A stretch of DNA of 64,000 bases. Source: Parundibacterium terreum (GTDB lineage: Bacteria; Pseudomonadota; Gammaproteobacteria; Burkholderiales; Burkholderiaceae_D). Both the position numbers and the translations under genes were made by a program. The notes beneath the pieces are model-generated. The model saw only the letters and a program-made list of their open reading frames with translations. It was not told the origin of the DNA and ran no database searches. Within the stretch, counting starts at the first letter, position 1. The number at the start of each line of letters is the position of its first letter. This document shows, piece after piece, positions 21,033 through 29,938 of this stretch. Where the stretch lies: assembly GCF_014636315.1 (NCBI RefSeq), contig NZ_BMED01000008.1:78506-142505 (forward strand). Direction: 5' to 3'.

Positions 21033-22241
21033 TTACATGGAAGGGGGAAGCCTGCCGGCAGTTTTTCCGCCCGTGTGGGCGGCGAAGGAATTGGCTGTGG
21101 TAGAGTCCGATGTCTGGCCGTCTTCAGCTCGCATACCGTCCCTGACAGACAGGGTTTGCCCGCGCCAGCTGACTTGGGACCCAAACAGCGCCGTTGCCCA
21201 TTCCAGCAGCAACAAGGTGTCCCGCAACGGCGCCCGCAACGCGGCATGCATGCTGCCCGCGAGTATGCTGCGCGCCATTACGCCCGCTATGGCTATGACG
21301 AAGACTTCAGGGCCTGGCGCCAGCATCAGGCCCAGTAGTAGCATGGGCCAGGTATAAGTAATAAATGTAAAGAAGAAACCTGCGGGGCTTAGGGAGCGTA
21401 TGGTACGTAGCCAGCGCAGCTCGTGCGTCCACAACTCGGCCAGGCTTGCCTCGGTGATGTCGGTAGTGACCACTACATCGGATAATACGGTAGCCAGCCC
21501 CTGGCGGCGCGTCAGTTCTCCCAGCCAGAAATCGTCGGCGAGACGGTCAGCCAGCGCAGAAAAGCCGCCAATCGCTGCCAATGCATCGCGCCGCAATGCA
21601 ATGCTTGCGCCAAAAGCGAAGCGGCGCGATCCTGCAGTGTGGGAAATGCGCACCGATGGAGCAAACCAGTCGTCGATGAATTGTGCCCCTAGCCGGGACC
21701 AAAAACCCGCCAGCGCACGGCCGCGGTACAGGCAAGTCACAATGCCGGTGGAGGTATCTGCCAGCGGGGCCGTTATCCGTGACAGGTAGTACGGAGGTGC
21801 GGCAATATCGCTGTCGGCGATCACCAGCCAGTCGTAGCGCGCCAGCGGCAGCATATTGATCAGATTGCTGACTTTCAGATTTTGCCCATGCAGATCGGGT
21901 GTGATTGCCACTGCGATGTCGCAATCCGGGAAGTCAGCCTGCAAGCGGCGCACCACCGCCAGTGCGCGGTCTTCTGCATCTCGTACGCCGAATACGATCT
22001 GGAACTGATCATATTTTTGACGGCAAAGGGTGGCAAGGTTGTGGTAAAGCCGCGGCTCGCCACCGCAAAGAGGCTTGAGCACCGTGACCGGCTGCGGCGT
22101 GGAAGCGAGCTTACTATTTAGCCCCAGATTCAAGTCGAGCGGACGCCGCCTGCTCAGCCAGGCAGCCACGGCCGCATAGCAGGTGGCCACGCCACACAGG
22201 GCAGCTCCCAGCAAGCTTGTCCATTCTGCCGTTGTCATCAT
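21033..22241 (-). CDS. hpnI: Hopanoid glycosyltransferase HpnI
   Basis: A 402-residue family-2-type glycosyltransferase with an N-terminal TM helix, a GT-A domain (VTVLKPLCGGEPRLYHNL, then VIADSDIAAPPYYL with the DxD motif near residue 145, and a DDFWLGELTRRQ acid/base region) and two or three TM helices after residue 305. HpnI transfers N-acetylglucosamine to bacteriohopanetetrol. The start ATG overlaps the hpnH stop (TAATG), showing coupling. The C-terminal 35 residues are Ser/Thr-rich and probably disordered. Confidence 0.92.
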   Translation of the reverse strand: MMTTAEWTSLLGAALCGVATCYAAVAAWLSRRRPLDLNLGLNSKLASTPQPVTVLKPLCGGEPRLYHNLATLCRQKYDQFQIVFGVRDAEDRALAVVRRLQADFPDCDIAVAITPDLHGQNLKVSNLINMLPLARYDWLVIADSDIAAPPYYLSRITAPLADTSTGIVTCLYRGRALAGFWSRLGAQFIDDWFAPSVRISHTAGSRRFAFGASIALRRDALAAIGGFSALADRLADDFWLGELTRRQGLATVLSDVVVTTDITEASLAELWTHELRWLRTIRSLSPAGFFFTFITYTWPMLLLGLMLAPGPEVFVIAIAGVMARSILAGSMHAALRAPLRDTLLLLEWATALFGSQVSWRGQTLSVRDGMRAEDGQTSDSTTANSFAAHTGGKTAGRLPPSM

Positions 22242-23401
22242 TAGCGCCCCTGGGCCGCCACTGCTTCGGCACGCTGCCTCGCATGCTTGGTGCCGCCTAT
22301 CTCGGATAGCTTGATTGCCACGTGCTCTGAAAACACATATTCGGCCGGCCTTTGCTTGTCCAGCAAAATATCCGGCGCCATCGCCCCTTTGGTACGGACA
22401 CCGCGTAGGCTGACGCCCATTGCCTTGAGTGGGTGCGCTATCGTATCCGCCACCGCAGAGGCCTCGTAGCCGCTGTGTACCATGCAGTCTGCGCATTTTT
22501 CATAATTGCCGGTGCCGTAGGCATCCCAGTCGGTTCCATCCATCAGTTCGCGAAAACTATTGACGTAGCCTTCGCCCAGCAGGTAGCAGGGCCGCTGCCA
22601 GCCAAATACCGTGCGGGTAGGATTGCCCCATGGAGTGCAATGATAGGTCTGGTTGCCAGCGAGAAAATCCAGGAATAGTGAAGACTGGCTGAAGGCCCAG
22701 TTCTTGCCGCCGCGGCCCAGCTCCAATATGTCGCGGAACAATTGCCGGGTCTTGTTACGTGCAAGGAAATGCTGCTGATCAGGAGCACGCTCATACGCAT
22801 AGCCTGGCGAAACGGTAATCCCGTCCACGCCTATTCCCTTCAGCGTGTCAAAGAAGCTCGCCACCTGCGCCGGTTGCGCGTTATTGAAAAGAGTGCAGTT
22901 GATGTTGACCCGAAATCCCCTGGCCTTCGCTGCGCGTATTGCCTGCACTGCGCGGTCATACACGCCCGGTTGGCATACCGATGCGTCATGCATATCGCGG
23001 TCGCCATCCAGATGCACTGACCAGACGAAATAAGGATTGGGCTGATACTGGTCGAGTTTCTTTTCCAGCAGCAGCGCATTGGTGCACAGGTAGACAAAGC
23101 GCTTCCTGGCGATGATGCCTTCCACGATAGCCGGCATGTCACGATGCAGCAGCGGTTCACCACCGGCGATGGACACGACCGGCGCACCGCATTCATCCAC
23201 TGCATCCAGGCATTGCTGGATGGACAGCCGCTGGTCCAGTATGGGATCGGGATAATCGATTTTTCCACAGCCGGAACAGGCCAGGTTGCAGCGGAACAGC
23301 GGCTCCAGCATCAAGGCCAGAGGATAACGCTTACGGCCCGCCAGATGCTGTTTTACAACATAGGCGCCCACACGTGCTACCTGCAGAAACGGTATAGCCA
23401 A
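22241..23401 (-). CDS. hpnH: Adenosylhopane synthase HpnH (radical SAM)
   Basis: A 386-residue radical SAM enzyme with the cluster motif CNLACSGC near residue 38, followed by the AGGEPLLH strand-2 motif and a C-terminal cysteine-containing region (CADCMVHSGYEA) as in SPASM-like proteins. HpnH adds the 5'-deoxyadenosyl group to diploptene, the first step of C35 hopanoid synthesis. It lies 21 nt downstream of ispH and overlaps hpnI, so it sits in the ispH-led operon. Confidence 0.95.
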   Translation of the reverse strand: MAIPFLQVARVGAYVVKQHLAGRKRYPLALMLEPLFRCNLACSGCGKIDYPDPILDQRLSIQQCLDAVDECGAPVVSIAGGEPLLHRDMPAIVEGIIARKRFVYLCTNALLLEKKLDQYQPNPYFVWSVHLDGDRDMHDASVCQPGVYDRAVQAIRAAKARGFRVNINCTLFNNAQPAQVASFFDTLKGIGVDGITVSPGYAYERAPDQQHFLARNKTRQLFRDILELGRGGKNWAFSQSSLFLDFLAGNQTYHCTPWGNPTRTVFGWQRPCYLLGEGYVNSFRELMDGTDWDAYGTGNYEKCADCMVHSGYEASAVADTIAHPLKAMGVSLRGVRTKGAMAPDILLDKQRPAEYVFSEHVAIKLSEIGGTKHARQRAEAVAAQGR

Positions 23402-23422
23402 GGGTTTCTCCTTGCTAAGAGG

Positions 23423-24364
23423 TTAGTCGACTGTAGAAACTGGATCTGCCAGTTCGGCCGGCAGGCGGAACTCGGCATGCTCTATCTCTCCGTCCATGGT
23501 GGAAATATCTACGGGACCGAAGCGGCGCAAGGCTGCCAGCACATCTTCCACCATGGCTTCCGGGGCAGAGGCGCCGGCGGTAATGCCCACCACCTGTGCA
23601 TCCCGCACCCATGCCGGGTCCAGCTCACTGCCGTCGGCAATCAAATAGCTGGGCACGCCGCTCTCGGCACCGATTTCGCGCAGGCGGTTGGAATTGGAAC
23701 TATTAGAGGCTCCCATGACCACGATCACGTCCACCAGCTTGGCGAGTTTGCGTACAGCAATTTGGCGGCTTTGCGTGGCGTAGCAGATATCACGCGTCTC
23801 AGGGCCTATCAGGTTGGAAAAGCGCTTGTTCAAGGCGGCAATCACGTTGCGGGTATCGTCCACGCTCAGTGTTGTCTGGGTCACATAGGCGACGGGAGCA
23901 TCATCAGGCAAGTCGAGCAGGGCGACCTCGGCTTCATTTTGTACCAGGATGACCTTGCCGGGAATCTGGCCCAGGGTACCTTCCACCTCGGGGTGGCCGG
24001 CATGGCCTATCAGGATGACGGTGCGGCCGCTTGCGGCATATTGGCGGCCTTGATGATGTATTTTTGCGACCATGGGACAGGTCGCGTCGAGGACATGCAA
24101 TTGACGGTCCCGCGCCTCTGCCTCTACTTCTCTGGATACGCCGTGCGCACTGAAGATGGTGACCGAGTGAGGGGGAATGCCGTCCAGGGATTCTGTAAAG
24201 TGAGCACCCTTGCGCCGCAGGCCATCCACCACATGCTTGTTATGTACGATTTCGTGGCGGATGAAAACGGGCGTTCCATACTTGAGCAGTGCGCGGTCGA
24301 CGATTTCGATCGCACGAACTACTCCGGCACAAAAGCCGCGTGGCTGGGCAAGAATCACCTGCAT
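23423..24364 (-). CDS. ispH: 4-hydroxy-3-methylbut-2-enyl diphosphate reductase IspH (LytB)
   Basis: A 313-residue iron-sulfur enzyme that makes IPP and DMAPP, the last step of the MEP pathway. The three cluster cysteines are in PRGFCAGV (Cys12), DATCPMV (about 96) and RDICYATQ (about 195). [10 protein letters not shown] carries the substrate-binding Thr/Ser-Asn box. I chose ATG 24364 because AGAGGGG lies just upstream and the protein then begins like all IspH; an in-frame upstream ATG at 24433 adds 23 unrelated residues. As first gene of the hpnH-L operon it ties precursor supply to hopanoid synthesis. Confidence 0.96.
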   Translation of the reverse strand: MQVILAQPRGFCAGVVRAIEIVDRALLKYGTPVFIRHEIVHNKHVVDGLRRKGAHFTESLDGIPPHSVTIFSAHGVSREVEAEARDRQLHVLDATCPMVAKIHHQGRQYAASGRTVILIGHAGHPEVEGTLGQIPGKVILVQNEAEVALLDLPDDAPVAYVTQTTLSVDDTRNVIAALNKRFSNLIGPETRDICYATQSRQIAVRKLAKLVDVIVVMGASNSSNSNRLREIGAESGVPSYLIADGSELDPAWVRDAQVVGITAGASAPEAMVEDVLAALRRFGPVDISTMDGEIEHAEFRLPAELADPVSTVD

Positions 24365-24511
24365 ACAAACCCCTCTTTCCGAAATCCGGTCGAATGTGTC
24401 TGATACAAAAGCAACACTTTTACAAAATAGCATTTAGTATATACCTGTGCCGTGTTCTTTGTTTCGCTGATTGTTGCGCAATATAGTGTATTTCAATAGG
24501 GAAATTTGGTG

Positions 24512-25510
24512 ATGCTTGAAGACGATATCCTGGTAACCGGAGCGGCAGGTTTTCTTGGCTCTGCTGTAGTTAGGCAGGCTTTGAGCCGTGGCTTGCGGGT
24601 GCGTGTGCTGACTCGTCCGTCCAGCCCCCAGCGCAATCTGGAGGGCTTGCCGGTGCGCGTCTTCATGGGAGATATGCGGGATGCTGCCATGATGTCGCAA
24701 GCCTTGTCGGGCGTGCGCTACCTGTTTCATGTGGCCGCCGACTACCGGCTTTGGGCGCGCGATCCTGAAGAGATAGTGCGTACCAATACTGCAGGCACAG
24801 AGACGGTGATGAAGGCTGCGCAGCAATGTGGCGTGGAGCGCATCGTGTATACCAGTACGGTCGCCACCTTGCGTGTGGCCGGAGCAACAGCGCCGGTATC
24901 GGAAGACGCCAGGCTGGAGGCAGGCGAGGCCATCGGCGCCTACAAGCGCAGCAAGGTCCTGGCAGAACGCTGGGTAGAGCGTCAGATTGCCGACACAGGC
25001 TTGCCTGCCGTGATTGTCAATCCTTCCACCCCCATAGGTCCACGCGATGTGCGGCCCACGCCCACGGGCCGCATCATCCTGGAGGCTGCAAGCGGCAAGA
25101 TGCCGGCTTTCGTCGATACAGGGCTGAACCTGGCGCATGTGGACGATATCGCCGAAGGACATTTTCTGGCGCTGCATCAGGGCAGGGTAGGCCAGAGCTA
25201 TATCCTGGGCGGGGAGGATGTCAGCCTGCAGCGTATGCTGGCCGACATTGCAGAGCTGAGCGGCCGCCGCGCTCCCACCGTGCAGTTGCCTCGCTGGCCG
25301 CTGTATCCGCTGGCCCACGCGGCCGAGGCTGTGGCCAGGGTCACCGGGCGCGAACCTTTTATCACGGTGGACGGGCTGGATATGTCCCGTTATAAGATGT
25401 ACTTCAGTTCCGGTAAGGCAAGGCAGGAACTGGGTTATCAGCCACGGGCCTATCGCGCAGGATTGCAAGATGCGCTGGCATGGTTCAAGGCCGAGGGTTA
25501 CCTGAACTGA
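24512..25510 (+). CDS. hpnA: Hopanoid-associated sugar epimerase HpnA
   Basis: A 332-residue short-chain dehydrogenase/epimerase-type NAD(P) enzyme. The Rossmann motif GAAGFLGSAVV is at the N-terminus. The expected Tyr-x3-Lys appears as YKRSK near residue 147 and Ser/Thr catalytic residues lie in VYTSTVATL. HpnA is a constant member of hopanoid clusters but its substrate is not established. ATG 24512 has TAGGGA about 10 nt upstream; the GTG and TTG codons just before it are less likely. It is divergent from the ispH operon, and convergent with the ferritin-like gene. Confidence 0.9.
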   Translation: MLEDDILVTGAAGFLGSAVVRQALSRGLRVRVLTRPSSPQRNLEGLPVRVFMGDMRDAAMMSQALSGVRYLFHVAADYRLWARDPEEIVRTNTAGTETVMKAAQQCGVERIVYTSTVATLRVAGATAPVSEDARLEAGEAIGAYKRSKVLAERWVERQIADTGLPAVIVNPSTPIGPRDVRPTPTGRIILEAASGKMPAFVDTGLNLAHVDDIAEGHFLALHQGRVGQSYILGGEDVSLQRMLADIAELSGRRAPTVQLPRWPLYPLAHAAEAVARVTGREPFITVDGLDMSRYKMYFSSGKARQELGYQPRAYRAGLQDALAWFKAEGYLN

Positions 25511-25573
25511 AAGCAGCTAGGAACATGTTCTTGCCATCAGGAATTGGTGCCGGGAAAATCCTCCGTTGGTCTG

Positions 25574-26548
25574 CTAAGCCAGCAGGCGTGACGCCAGCCG
25601 CGCCAGTCGTGGCACAGTCTCCGGCCGTAGCAGGCGTGCATCGTAACCTGCCATGCGCCGCGCATTTTCCGCAAGGCAAAGTTCGATCAGAGCGCGCGGC
25701 GATAAAGCCTCGCCCACTGAAGCCGAACCATTCATCGTAAAGTTTGCATCTTGTGCTGCACCGTCGGAATCGATGCCACGTGCTATGCCTATGCGCTCCC
25801 AGATCAGGAAGGCCCAGACGCGCATTACCTTAAGCGCGAACCACGGGCGTCGCCACCATGGAAGCTGGCGACGGTACCAGGCAGCCCAGTTGACGAAGAA
25901 CAAGATATGGCGGCCTTCTTCCTGTATGACGGGCTCAAAAGTTTCCACCAGTTCAGCAGGAAAGAAACCGGAGCGTTTTGCGGCGGCGAACAGGCCAAAG
26001 GCGAAGAAGCTGTCTATGCACTCGCTGTAACCGGTGACCAGCCATCCCCATTCCGGATCTGCCGGAGGCGGATAGGCAGGTTCCGGGGCCAATGGAATGC
26101 CATAGGCTTGCACCAGTTTGGATAGCACTACTTTGTGGCGGGCTTCCTCTGCGCCATCCATCTCCAGCGCGCGACGCAACAGGGGTTCCTGCACGGTATC
26201 GGCAAAAGTTTGTACCCGGATTGAGGCGCGGCCTTCGGTTTGTACTGCAATATCCCAGATCGGTAGTGACTTGACATGCTGCAGCGCGTCTGGCGATAGC
26301 GCGGGCCATGCAATGACGGCCGGCTTGTAGGGATTGTGTGTTTGCAGCAGCATCTCGCAAAACATCTGCAGGTGGCGGCGGGAGCCTATGCGGACCGGCT
26401 CGGGCGATGCATCTGCCCAGTGGCGCATCGCATGGTCTGCTTGTTCAACGGCGTTTCGGTCGAACGTGGTAAATATAGGTGCTGTCTTTGTTTCGCCGTC
26501 AGCATCGGCGCTGGTGTAGCGGCCCCTCGCCGCTAGCTGATCTGCCAT
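25574..26548 (-). CDS. Ferritin-like diiron protein adjoining the hopanoid locus
   Basis: A 324-residue protein with two EExxH-type motifs, EEARH (about residue 135) and EEGRH (about 211), each in a long helix. Glu residues in preceding helices (for example TEGRASI, YSECIDSF) could complete a four-helix dinuclear iron site like that of rubrerythrins and ferritin-like oxidases. There is no signal peptide; a Trp/Arg-rich segment (WRRPWFALKVMRVWAFLIW, about 225-243) could associate with membrane. It ends 64 bp from hpnA. A redox step on hopanoids or membrane lipids is possible but is inference from position alone. Confidence 0.75.
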   Translation of the reverse strand: MADQLAARGRYTSADADGETKTAPIFTTFDRNAVEQADHAMRHWADASPEPVRIGSRRHLQMFCEMLLQTHNPYKPAVIAWPALSPDALQHVKSLPIWDIAVQTEGRASIRVQTFADTVQEPLLRRALEMDGAEEARHKVVLSKLVQAYGIPLAPEPAYPPPADPEWGWLVTGYSECIDSFFAFGLFAAAKRSGFFPAELVETFEPVIQEEGRHILFFVNWAAWYRRQLPWWRRPWFALKVMRVWAFLIWERIGIARGIDSDGAAQDANFTMNGSASVGEALSPRALIELCLAENARRMAGYDARLLRPETVPRLARLASRLLA

Positions 26549-26718
26549 CCTGTCCCCCTGACTTTTTGCCTGGATTATTGGTGCAAATTAAATATTAACC
26601 CATATCGTTTTCAGGTGGCAGCCGGATGCCGGGGATGATTTTTTTTAATATCCGGATTTACAACAGTATTCGGCAAATTTTTACGTTGGGCAGACAGGGT
26701 TGATTAAATGTTCAATAT

Positions 26719-27504
26719 TTATTTACTCTGATAAAACGCCGACGGTGATTTGCCGAAAGTTTTTTTGAACATTGCGGAAAATGCCGACTGGCTGGTGTAG
26801 CCCAGCTTGCTGGCAACCTTGGACAGGGGTAATCCGTTGGCAATCAACGAGGTGGCACGGGTCAGGCGCATCTGTTGCCGCCATTGGCCAAAGGTCAGGC
26901 CCAGGTCCTGCTCAAACAGGCGGGACAAGGTGCGCGCAGAAGCGCCTACCTGCAACGCATAATCTTCCAGGGTCAGTGCCGATGCGGGATCGGCGATCAG
27001 GCTCTCGCATAGGGTTTTCAGCCTCTTGTCATGCGGCATCGCCAGATGCATGGGCAGGGTTTCTGCATGGACGATTTCATCCAGTATCACCTGCACCAGA
27101 TGATCTTCCCTAGGGCCTGCCTGGTTGACGTTCTCTATGCTAAGTATCAATTCACGCAATAGCGGCGACACTTCCAGCACGATGCAGTGGTCGGACGGAA
27201 AGGGGATGTAGCCGGCATAGCTGTAAAGCGCGCGCAGACGGGCGTCTTCCATCGTGCGTATCTCATGCACCATGTTCGGCGGTATCCAGATAGCGCGCAG
27301 GGGAGGCACAAACCAGGTGTTGTTATCGGCAATCACATGCAGCATGCCTTCGCGTGCATAAGTAAGCTGCCCCCACGGATGGCTATGCGGCCTCAGGATT
27401 TGTTGTGCGAGCAGATCGCGCGCCACCATCCTGATCTTGCGCTCCGCTGTCGGCGTGGTATCGCTGGGTGGCGCATTGGTATGTTTGATGGGGACGATGG
27501 GCAT
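26719..27504 (-). CDS. AraC-family transcriptional regulator with N-terminal cupin
   Basis: A 261-residue regulator. Residues 30-100 form a cupin-like sensor (HSHPWGQLTYAREGMLHVI, IPPNMVHEI). Residues about 160-258 hold two helix-turn-helix motifs ending in LGYTSQSAFSAMFKKTFGKSPSAFY, the AraC signature. The layout resembles NimR (YeaM)-type regulators that control adjacent efflux pumps, but no transporter gene is adjacent here, so its target is unknown. The neighbouring secreted-protein operon on the other strand is one candidate. Confidence 0.88.
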   Translation of the reverse strand: MPIVPIKHTNAPPSDTTPTAERKIRMVARDLLAQQILRPHSHPWGQLTYAREGMLHVIADNNTWFVPPLRAIWIPPNMVHEIRTMEDARLRALYSYAGYIPFPSDHCIVLEVSPLLRELILSIENVNQAGPREDHLVQVILDEIVHAETLPMHLAMPHDKRLKTLCESLIADPASALTLEDYALQVGASARTLSRLFEQDLGLTFGQWRQQMRLTRATSLIANGLPLSKVASKLGYTSQSAFSAMFKKTFGKSPSAFYQSK

Positions 27505-27877
27505 GGCGGATTTGCGATAAATGATATGGCTTTATCTTAAATCAGACAAGGAAATCCTGCTTGTTTCTTTGCAAAATACAAACAGGGCGGGGGTGCCCCA
27601 TTTTTTATCCGGGACTGACAAACACATAGAAAGAGCCAACAAAATGCCGGCCGCATTCAACAGGCCTTGTTCTGGTCGGGCGGCAGGGGACCCGGCCCAT
27701 CCAAAACAGCACGCAAATTCTAGTTTTATCAGGCGAGGCAGTCCAGAATTGATGGAGATGCTATTTGCCGGCTGGCCGTTTGCGAAGCGGCCACTCAAAT
27801 GGCTATTTATGAAATGAGTTCCAGTTCTCTCATCTCTCCTGGCCGCAAGGCCATGCATTTTTTCTAAGGGCACTTCT
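27505..27877. other. Intergenic stretch between AraC regulator and secreted-protein operon
   Basis: About 370 bp of divergent upstream sequence. A 98-codon open frame here has no family resemblance or ribosome site and I treat it as chance. TAAGGG just before 27878 is the ribosome site of the next gene. I see no convincing operator. Confidence 0.4.
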
Positions 27878-29101
27878 ATGAAAATGCGGGCATCTTTAGC
27901 GTTTATCGCCGCTGTATTGTCTCTCCAATCAGCACTATTGCATGCGGCTCCGGCTGCCGCGCCTCAATCTGCAACCAAGCTGACTTTTGGCGACGCCACC
28001 ACTCTGTTTATTGCTGACTGGAAAGGAGTCAGAATTTATGCGCTCCCGGTTGCGGTGAAAAGTCCGGCAGGCAAGCCGTTTAATCTCAAGGATATCCAGG
28101 CGGCGATAGCGGCAGCCTTACAGGTACCGCAGACCTCGCTGCGCTTCGAGGATCTGGCCGTGCAGCCAGGTAGCGAAGTAGCCTATGTGGCACTGACGGT
28201 AAAGCATGGGAAATCCAGTTCGCCGGCGATTGTTTCCGTTGACTCCCAGGGCAAGGTCAGTCGAGTCGATTTGCGTAAAACATCTTCCTCAGTGGCGATT
28301 ACCGATCAGCCATCTGCCAGTGAATCGTTCTGGCGCGATCTTCCTGCGCAAAGCCTTACGGTCACCGATATGAAGTTCTACCAGGGCAAGCTGTATGTCG
28401 CGGGTTTGTCCAATCGCAGTTTTGCATCGACCCTGCGGATCTATGATTTCCCCTTCCAGGGTAATGCACGCGCGTCGACCATAGAGATGTACCATCCGGT
28501 GCATAATCAAATTGAGACGCGCGCTCCTATACGATCAATGGTTGTGATGCAGGTGGGCGGCGAGGCCAGCCTGGTTGCGGCCTACACTTGCACTCCGCTG
28601 GTGACCATTCCGTTGAAGGATTTGCAGGATGGCGCGCACATCAAGGCAAAGACGGTGGGCGAGCTGGGTTGGGGCAATGCCCCGGTAGGCATGGTCACCT
28701 ATAAGCAAGGTGATATGGATTACGCATTGATTGCCAATTCCAGCCGTTCGGCTGATTTGCTGACGCTTTCTGATATCACGGATGGCGCATCCAAGCCAGG
28801 CCTGACGACACCGATTGAAGTGCCTGCCAAACCGTATGCCGGCGTAAAAGCCATCATGACGCCATTGTCTGCAGTCATGCGTATTGATAATTTGAATGAC
28901 AACCTGCTGCTTGCTTTGCGGCGTGATACGACTTCAGGAGACATGCAACTGGTATCCATTCCCAAGGGGGCATACCTGCGCTTGAGCGACTTTGTGAACG
29001 AATACGACTTCCCCGACTACCAGTATCCGGCCGGCGACAAGTTCCACGATTTCCATAAATTTGCGCGTGGCATAGAGGGCTATTCAGAATTGGCTCGATA
29101 A
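27878..29101 (+). CDS. Secreted protein of unknown function, possible beta-propeller
   Basis: A 407-residue protein with a clear signal peptide (MKMRASLAFIAAVLSLQSALLHA, cleavage near residue 23). The mature part is strand-rich with repeating blocks such as VTDMKFYQGKLYVAGLSNRSFASTLRIYDFPF, RSMVVMQVGGEASLVAAYTCTPLVTIPLKDL and YALIANSSRSADLLTLSDI. These read like propeller blades. The C-terminus is aromatic and acidic. I do not recognise a named family. It precedes another secreted protein by 14 nt, so the two form an operon, probably acting in the periplasm or outside the cell. Confidence 0.78.
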   Translation: MKMRASLAFIAAVLSLQSALLHAAPAAAPQSATKLTFGDATTLFIADWKGVRIYALPVAVKSPAGKPFNLKDIQAAIAAALQVPQTSLRFEDLAVQPGSEVAYVALTVKHGKSSSPAIVSVDSQGKVSRVDLRKTSSSVAITDQPSASESFWRDLPAQSLTVTDMKFYQGKLYVAGLSNRSFASTLRIYDFPFQGNARASTIEMYHPVHNQIETRAPIRSMVVMQVGGEASLVAAYTCTPLVTIPLKDLQDGAHIKAKTVGELGWGNAPVGMVTYKQGDMDYALIANSSRSADLLTLSDITDGASKPGLTTPIEVPAKPYAGVKAIMTPLSAVMRIDNLNDNLLLALRRDTTSGDMQLVSIPKGAYLRLSDFVNEYDFPDYQYPAGDKFHDFHKFARGIEGYSELAR

Positions 29102-29115
29102 CGGGCGAGGGAATA

Positions 29116-29898
29116 ATGAAAATGCGTCAGCGCTTGTTGTCCCCCATTACTTGCCTGCTAATCGCCATTTCATTACTCGCTGTCTGTGCATCGGCGGCTA
29201 CTTTTGCGGCGCCACGGCTTACACCGTCCGGCAATGAGATACCCGAAAACATATTGCGTATAGAGTTGTATCTGGATGCGCCGCTGGCGGCGCCTTTGGA
29301 CATGCGCCATGTAAAATTGCTTGATGCTGCAGGCTCACAGATAAACGATGCGTTTCTCGATGTGCCGCTATCCGGCAGGGATGGGATGAGCGTCTCCATC
29401 CTGATGCATCCGGGGCGCATCAAAACCGGTGTCGGCCCTAATTCCAGCATAGGTATGGCCTTGCGTCAGGGGCAGACGGTAAGTCTGGAAATCGATGATC
29501 CTCAGTTGCAAAGTCCGGTAAAGAAAACCTGGATGATTGGTCCGGCGCTTCGGCAACGGATAGACTCGCAGCAATGGATTATTCAGGCCCCCACTGCTGG
29601 CGGACGAAAGGCGCTGCATGTTGATTTCCGCACGGCGCTGGATGCAGGTGCTGCCCAATTGATCGCTGTTGCTGCACCGGACGGCCGCCGGATGGCTGGC
29701 AAATTTGCACTTGAAAATGGAGAAGCAGGATGGCGATTTACTCCGTCGTCTCCCTGGCGTGCCGGGATCTATGAATTGCGGATTCATCCGGATATGGAAG
29801 ACCCTGCCGGTAACCGCCTGTGTTCCGCCTTTGAGTCAGTGGAACAAAGCACCGTGGCTTGCGGATCGGAGGTCCGGCTGAAGTTTTCGGTACCTTAA
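29116..29898 (+). CDS. Secreted protein of unknown function, Ig-like fold suspected
   Basis: A 260-residue protein with a signal peptide (MKMRQRLLSPITCLLIAISLLAVCASA). Two strand-rich halves each run from an LxxxLDAPL/FRTALDAG-type strand to a GxxxSLEI/GIYELRI-type strand, which suggests two Ig-like or SbsA-like repeats. Two C-terminal cysteines (LCSAFES, TVACGSE) could pair. It is the second gene of a two-gene operon and shares the MKMR-x start with its partner. I do not know its function; a joint surface or periplasmic binding role is a guess. Confidence 0.75.
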   Translation: MKMRQRLLSPITCLLIAISLLAVCASAATFAAPRLTPSGNEIPENILRIELYLDAPLAAPLDMRHVKLLDAAGSQINDAFLDVPLSGRDGMSVSILMHPGRIKTGVGPNSSIGMALRQGQTVSLEIDDPQLQSPVKKTWMIGPALRQRIDSQQWIIQAPTAGGRKALHVDFRTALDAGAAQLIAVAAPDGRRMAGKFALENGEAGWRFTPSSPWRAGIYELRIHPDMEDPAGNRLCSAFESVEQSTVACGSEVRLKFSVP

Positions 29899-29938
29899 CA
29901 TTGCACGGAAAAAAACGGTGGCAAGATAGGATTTGCCG

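Noticed and set aside
23144-24403. 419-codon open frame antisense to hpnH/ispH
   Set aside because: It spans two well-supported genes and the operon junction between them; its product resembles no protein.
24434-25468. 344-codon open frame antisense to hpnA
   Set aside because: Antisense to an enzyme gene with clear Rossmann and YxxxK motifs; no protein features of its own.
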